10,200 nt of DNA from a bacterium. GTDB taxonomy: Bacteria; Cyanobacteriota; Vampirovibrionia; Gastranaerophilales; Gastranaerophilaceae. This document shows, piece by piece, positions 7,407 to 10,200 of the stretch. Location: contig JAGOIO010000029.1 of NCBI GenBank assembly GCA_017995595.1, positions 1 through 10,200 on the forward strand, in the 5' to 3' direction. Under the pieces are notes generated by a model, which was not told the origin of the DNA, made no database searches, and saw only the letters and a list, made by a program, of their open reading frames with translations. The number at the start of each line of letters is the position of its first letter. The first letter of the stretch is position 1. The position numbers and the translations under genes were made by a program.

Positions 7407-7441
7407 ATCGGACATCTTAATAAGATGTCCGATTTTTTTAT
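7407..7441. terminator. Bidirectional intrinsic terminator between the small protein gene and rsgA
   Basis: A 12-bp perfect stem, ATCGGACATCTT with its complement AAGATGTCCGAT (7407-7418 and 7422-7433), closes a three-base loop. It is flanked by a run of A's before it and T's after it, so it works on both strands. It ends the plus-strand small gene, and the minus-strand rsgA stop codon (7440-7438) lies in the T/A flank. Confidence 0.93.
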
Positions 7442-8487
7442 TTTTCTTCACTCCAATCAGCAAGTGTCGTTTTCAACTGCTGTTTAAAAGTGCTTCTTGA
7501 AACCGCTCGTTTCCTTGCACTAATTTTAGCTACCTCTTTATTCGCAACAGATTTTTGAGCCGTCTCTTTTTTTATACCCTCATTCTGAATCTTCTTTTTA
7601 TATAATTTGGCTTCCTCAACAAAAGCTAAATAACTTTCATATCGAGAAATATCAATATCATCAAGATTTTCTAAAACCTTACAACCGTCCTCTTCTATAT
7701 GCAAGCAGTCTTTAAATTTGCACTTAGATTTCAGCGGTTCTATCTCCCCAAACAAATCACCGACTTCACTTGGCATAAGAAAATCAAAAGTTAATCTGCT
7801 AAACCCGGGAGTATCAATAATTCTAATATCTTTTTTCCCTGACTTAACATTAATAATTTCACAATGTCTTGTAGTATGAGTTCCTCTTTGTGTCTTTTCA
7901 CTAACTTCTTTAGTTCTTATATTCTTATCAGGACAAATTGCATTGATTAAACTTGATTTGCCAACACCGGAGCTTCCGCAAAAAACAGTGGTTTTACCTT
8001 TCAAAACATCTTTTAAATCATCAACACCAAACTTTTCCAACGCAGATGTGAAAATTATTTCAAACCCTAAATGCTCATAGATTTCAAAAACTTTTTCAAT
8101 AATAGTATCATCTTCCGATAAATCATTTTTGTTAAAACAAAGTTTTGTTTTTAAATGATGGTATTTTGCAAAACAAATATATCGATTCAACTGCTCAAAA
8201 TCGAGTTCAGGTTCTTTGATTGCAGAGACAATAACGACTTGGTCAACATTTGCAACCGCAGGGTGAGTTAAAAAGTTTTTGCGAGGTAAAAGTTTTGTAA
8301 CAACCGCAGTTTTCTTCGTAGAATTAATATTTTCACAAAACACAAAATCCCCAACAAGAATTTTAAGCTTCTGCTTTTTTAGAACTTCACGGATTTTACA
8401 TTCAAAAAGTTCTTCCCCATTAAACTTAACATAGTAAAAATCAGAATGAATTTTTAGAATTTGTCCTTTTTGTTGTTGTTCCTGCAA
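7438..8487 (-). CDS. rsgA: Ribosome small subunit-dependent GTPase RsgA (YjeQ)
   Basis: RsgA is a circularly permuted GTPase that checks late maturation of the 30S subunit. The 349-residue product has an N-terminal OB fold (about 1-65), then RKNFLTHPAVANVDQVVIV (69-87). The permuted motifs follow: NKND (G4, 119-122), GSSGVGKSS (G1, 171-179), the switch RGTHTTRH (201-208) and DTPG (G3, 225-228). A zinc site follows with C256, C261, H263 and C269. The last fifty residues are Lys-rich and look unstructured, somewhat longer than usual. The start is TTG 8487: GAGGG lies six bases upstream and there is no other start codon nearby in frame. It has a candidate promoter in the spacer shared with efp and ends at the bidirectional terminator. 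Confidence 0.96.
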   Translation of the reverse strand: MQEQQQKGQILKIHSDFYYVKFNGEELFECKIREVLKKQKLKILVGDFVFCENINSTKKTAVVTKLLPRKNFLTHPAVANVDQVVIVSAIKEPELDFEQLNRYICFAKYHHLKTKLCFNKNDLSEDDTIIEKVFEIYEHLGFEIIFTSALEKFGVDDLKDVLKGKTTVFCGSSGVGKSSLINAICPDKNIRTKEVSEKTQRGTHTTRHCEIINVKSGKKDIRIIDTPGFSRLTFDFLMPSEVGDLFGEIEPLKSKCKFKDCLHIEEDGCKVLENLDDIDISRYESYLAFVEEAKLYKKKIQNEGIKKETAQKSVANKEVAKISARKRAVSRSTFKQQLKTTLADWSEEK

Positions 8488-8493
8488 ACTTAG

Positions 8494-8498
8494 CCCTC
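8494..8498 (-). promoter_or_regulatory. Ribosome binding site that fixes the rsgA TTG start
   Basis: GAGGG on the minus strand lies six bases before TTG 8487, an ideal spacing. It is what decides for a TTG start, since no ATG or GTG is available before the conserved OB fold. Confidence 0.75.
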
Positions 8499-8511
8499 AA
8501 CTTTAATACGA

Positions 8512-8540
8512 AATATATATAATAATAAACCGTTTTGCAA
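8512..8540 (-). promoter_or_regulatory. Candidate promoter of rsgA
   Basis: On the minus strand TTGCAA (8540-8535), a 17-bp spacer and TATATT (8517-8512) are seen. The start would be near 8505, giving a leader of about 18 bases containing the GAGGG ribosome site. The surroundings are a run of TA repeats, so the exact -10 box is uncertain. Confidence 0.45.
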
Positions 8541-8567
8541 AAATTCGCAAGAATTGTTAAGAAAAAT

Positions 8568-8595
8568 TTGAAAATGAGGTTTTTTGTGATATTAT
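8568..8595 (+). promoter_or_regulatory. Promoter of efp with extended -10
   Basis: TTGAAA (8568-8573), a 16-bp spacer and TATTAT (8590-8595) with TGA directly before the -10 box. The expected start near 8602 leaves about 38 bases of leader with GAGG at 8627-8630. Its form closely matches the prepilin promoter. Confidence 0.65.
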
Positions 8596-8639
8596 CAAAA
8601 GATAAAGTGAGTACTACTCGATTAATGAGGTAAAAAAAT

Positions 8640-9197
8640 ATGATATCAGTAAACGATTTAAAAACAGGTTTAGCTCTTGAGTTAGACAATGGTTTATGGA
8701 CTGTAGTAGAGTTCTTGCACGTAAAACCGGGAAAAGGTGCAGCATTTGTAAGAACTAAATTGAAAAACGTAGAAACAGGACAAGTTGTTGAAAAGACATT
8801 CAGAGCAGGTGAAAAAGTAGGCAAAGCAACACTTGACAGACGTGCAATGCAATATTTATACAAAGAAGGAAGCGACTTTGTATTAATGGATAATGAAACA
8901 TACGAACAATTAAACGTAACAGAAGCAATGATTGGCGACGGAATAAAATACTTGAAAGAGAATTTGGAAGTTTCAGTATTGCTTCACGACGGAAAGATTA
9001 TCGGAGTTGACATTCCGGCACACGTTGAACTTAAAGTTGTTGATACACCGCCATCAGAAAAAGGTAATACATCACAAGGCGGAACAAAACCTGCAACAAC
9101 AGAAACAGGTGCAGTTGTGAACGTACCATTCTTTATCTCAAACGGAGATACAATCAGAATTGATACACGTTCTAACGAATACTTAGACAGATGCTAA
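8640..9197 (+). CDS. efp: Translation elongation factor P
   Basis: EF-P binds ribosomes stalled on proline runs and promotes peptide bond formation. The 185-residue product is full length. Domain I is KOW-like, with the loop KPGKGAAF carrying Lys32, the position modified by lysylation in some bacteria. Domain II spans about 65-125, and the S1-like OB domain III ends in NVPFFISNGDTIRIDTRSNE and a final YLDRC. ATG 8640 has GAGG nine bases upstream. It is followed after 41 bp by accB, the arrangement usual in cyanobacteria. No EpmA, EpmB or EarP modification enzyme is in this window, so whether Lys32 is modified cannot be said. Confidence 0.97.
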   Translation: MISVNDLKTGLALELDNGLWTVVEFLHVKPGKGAAFVRTKLKNVETGQVVEKTFRAGEKVGKATLDRRAMQYLYKEGSDFVLMDNETYEQLNVTEAMIGDGIKYLKENLEVSVLLHDGKIIGVDIPAHVELKVVDTPPSEKGNTSQGGTKPATTETGAVVNVPFFISNGDTIRIDTRSNEYLDRC

Positions 9198-9238
9198 AGA
9201 AAGGTACACGAAAATTATTTGTGTAAAAGTGAAATAGA

Positions 9239-9682
9239 ATGTTCGAATTAGATTATATAAAAGAACTTGCAAAAGTTATAAATGAAAATAGTTTAACAGA
9301 AATTTCTCTGGAAGACGGTGAAAAACTGTTAACAATCAGAAAAGAGAAAGAAATTGTAACTGCTACACAAACAGTTACAGCTCCTGTTCAACAAACAGTT
9401 CAAGCTCCAACGCAAGTTGAAGCCCCTGTAGCAGAAACTGTAAAAAAAGGTACACCAATAAAATCACCGATAGTAGGTACATTTTATCGTAAACCTTCAG
9501 CAGATTCAGAAGCATTTGTTGAAGTTGGCAAGAGCGTAAATTCAGGCGACGTAGTTTGCATCATTGAAGCAATGAAATTGATGAATGAAATTCAATCAGA
9601 AGTATCAGGAAAAATCACAGAAATTTGTGTTGATGATGGAGAAACAGTAGAATACGGTCAAGTATTGATGTACGTAGAATAG
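9239..9682 (+). CDS. accB: Acetyl-CoA carboxylase biotin carboxyl carrier protein
   Basis: AccB carries the biotin that shuttles carboxyl groups from AccC to the AccA/AccD transferase in fatty acid synthesis. The 147-residue product has a short N-terminal helix region (1-35), a Pro/Ala/Thr/Gln-rich flexible linker (about 40-70) and a C-terminal biotinyl domain (73-147). The biotin site is EAMKLMNE, with Lys113 as acceptor. SPIVGTFYRKPS (76-87) is the usual start of the domain. ATG 9239 lacks a clear ribosome site. The gene lies 41 bp after efp, and no promoter is evident in that gap, so co-transcription with efp is likely. A strong terminator follows 14 bp after its stop. Confidence 0.96.
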   Translation: MFELDYIKELAKVINENSLTEISLEDGEKLLTIRKEKEIVTATQTVTAPVQQTVQAPTQVEAPVAETVKKGTPIKSPIVGTFYRKPSADSEAFVEVGKSVNSGDVVCIIEAMKLMNEIQSEVSGKITEICVDDGETVEYGQVLMYVE

Positions 9683-9696
9683 AATTAACAAAAAAA

Positions 9697-9723
9697 GGGG
9701 CTTACTCCGTAAGCCCCTTTTTT
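9697..9723 (+). terminator. Intrinsic terminator after accB
   Basis: GGGGCTTAC (9697-9705) and GTAAGCCCC (9709-9717) form a perfect 9-bp stem around a three-base loop, followed by six T's (9718-9723) and preceded by a run of A's. It should end the efp-accB transcript before accC, so accC needs its own promoter or read-through. Confidence 0.93.
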
Positions 9724-9742
9724 GTGTTTAAATCTGGCAGTC

Positions 9743-9799
9743 AAGATAAAAGTTAGAAGTACAATAGAATAAGGAAAGGCAGTTCGACAATGGTCGAGC
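9743..9799 (+). repeat. 57-bp direct repeat, copy 1
   Basis: Copy 1 matches 9942-9998 at 56 of 57 positions; the only difference is A at 9781 where copy 2 has G. The copies lie exactly 199 bp apart. Each contains AAGGAAAGG and ends in an inverted repeat GTTCGAC-AATG-GTCGAGC. A TACAAT box (9760-9765) resembles a -10 site but has no -35 partner. Confidence 0.9.
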
Positions 9800-9820
9800 G
9801 GTCAAGATAAGACAAAAAGA

Positions 9821-9844
9821 CCCGAGCAAATAATTTTGCGAGGG
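9821..9844 (+). other. Symmetric hairpin with tandem G-A mismatches in the accB-accC gap
   Basis: CCC-GA-GCAAA (9821-9830) faces TTTGC-GA-GGG (9835-9844) around the loop TAAT. Every base pairs except the two opposed GA steps, which in RNA can form sheared G-A pairs and stack within the helix. There is no T-run after it, so it is not a terminator. Confidence 0.45.
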
Positions 9845-9941
9845 ACAAGCAAAACAGTTGCGAAAGGAGAAATCAGACAATAATCAAAGGAATTTTTTTA
9901 AAAGACCTTGAGTGCATAAGTTTGATTAAGCCGATACAACA

Positions 9942-9998
9942 AAGATAAAAGTTAGAAGTACAATAGAATAAGGAAAGGCGGTTCGACAATGGTCGAGC
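9942..9998 (+). repeat. 57-bp direct repeat, copy 2, abutting accC
   Basis: This is the second copy of the repeat at 9743-9799, with one substitution. It ends 15 bp before the accC ATG, so its terminal hairpin (9981-9998, extendable by wobble pairs to 9978-10001) lies in the accC leader. The intervening 142 bp contain weaker partial matches to the repeat around 9811-9827 and 9862-9890, as if older units had decayed. Confidence 0.9.
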
Positions 9999-10003
9999 TG
10001 TAA
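9989..10003 (+). other. Tiny upstream ORF (MVEL) before accC
   Basis: ATG-GTC-GAG-CTG-TAA lies ten bases after AAAGG and ends ten bases before the accC ATG, which has no clear ribosome site of its own. The ATG sits in the loop of the repeat's hairpin. In copy 1 the same ATG gives MVERSR and a stop. It may allow re-initiation on accC; it may equally be chance. Confidence 0.3.
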
Positions 10004-10013
10004 TGAATTAAAG

Positions 10014-10200
10014 ATGTTCAAAAAAGTATTAATTGCAAACAGAGGTGAAATAGCAGTAAGAGTAATCAGAGCTTGCAGAGAAATAGGATTGCCAACAGTT
10101 GCGATATATTCAGAGGCAGATGCACAATCTTTACACGTAAGCTTAGCGACAGAAGCATATTGTATTGGACCAGCTTCAAGCAGTAAGAGTTATTTAAGCA
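10014..10200 (+). CDS. accC: Acetyl-CoA carboxylase biotin carboxylase subunit, 3' end beyond the window
   Basis: AccC carboxylates the biotin on AccB using ATP and bicarbonate. The first 62 codons are visible and open to the window end: MFKKVLIANRGEIAVRVIRA, then CREIGLPTVAIYSEADAQS, then LHVSLATEAYCIGPASSSKS and YLS. This is the characteristic N-terminus of biotin carboxylases (ANRGEIAxRVIRA, YSxAD, HxxxADEA-like, IGPAxSxxSYL). The start at ATG 10014 matches the usual family N-terminus; the upstream bases lack a good ribosome site. It follows accB, as expected, but is separated from it by a terminator and a repeat-bearing spacer of about 290 bp, which is unusual. Family identity is firm despite truncation. 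Confidence 0.95.
   Translation, partial: MFKKVLIANRGEIAVRVIRACREIGLPTVAIYSEADAQSLHVSLATEAYCIGPASSSKSYLS

Noticed and set aside
8441..8863. Minus-strand 140-codon frame
   Set aside because: It covers the efp 5' half, the divergent promoters and the rsgA start; EF-P on the plus strand is certain.
9977..10001. Possible tRNA T-arm (GGTTCGA)
   Set aside because: No acceptor, D or anticodon arms can be fitted around it, and the downstream half does not match a T-arm.

Overview
The window is an AT-rich bacterial chromosome segment using the standard code: TGA is a real stop in ligA and the prepilin gene. It carries mostly housekeeping genes in short, partly divergent units. The best-fitting host is a gut-type relative of the cyanobacteria (Vampirovibrionia / Melainabacteria, Gastranaerophilales). 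This is inferred from the order efp-accB-accC, which is common in cyanobacteria, and from a prepilin with the FTLAEVLITLGIIG helix that recurs in many gene copies in that group. No rRNA, tRNA, CRISPR array, transposase or phage gene is visible.

Layout. Positions 1-1244 (+) hold a 5'-truncated major facilitator transporter, followed by lemA (1317-1898, +) with its own promoter. Convergent to these is a prepilin gene (2016-2835, -). It is out of frame as printed because of a run of ten G's between its leader and its membrane helix. Next is a four-gene minus-strand unit, read right to left: speB-like ureohydrolase (6947-6111), ligA (6108-4105), a two-helix membrane protein of unknown function (4108-3677) and a secreted SIMPL/DUF541 protein (3658-2933). 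The first three are packed so tightly that translation is probably coupled. Divergent from speB is a 79-residue Ala/Lys/Pro/Thr-rich disordered protein (7141-7380, +), preceded by two inverted repeats. A strong bidirectional terminator separates it from convergent rsgA (8487-7438, -), which starts at TTG. Divergent from rsgA are efp (8640-9197, +) and accB (9239-9682, +). AccB ends at a strong terminator, and the 5' end of accC begins at 10014 and runs off the window.

Function. EF-P and RsgA serve translation and ribosome maturation, LigA seals DNA, AccB/AccC form the biotin part of acetyl-CoA carboxylase, and the SpeB-like enzyme probably feeds polyamine metabolism. LemA, the SIMPL protein and the two-helix protein are envelope proteins of unclear role, and the prepilin is a surface or secretion-filament subunit.

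The parts most worth attention are non-coding or regulatory: the G10 tract, which looks like a phase-variation switch; the roughly 290-bp accB-accC gap with near-identical 57-bp direct repeats, hairpins and a tiny upstream ORF; and the double inverted-repeat leader of the 79-residue protein.
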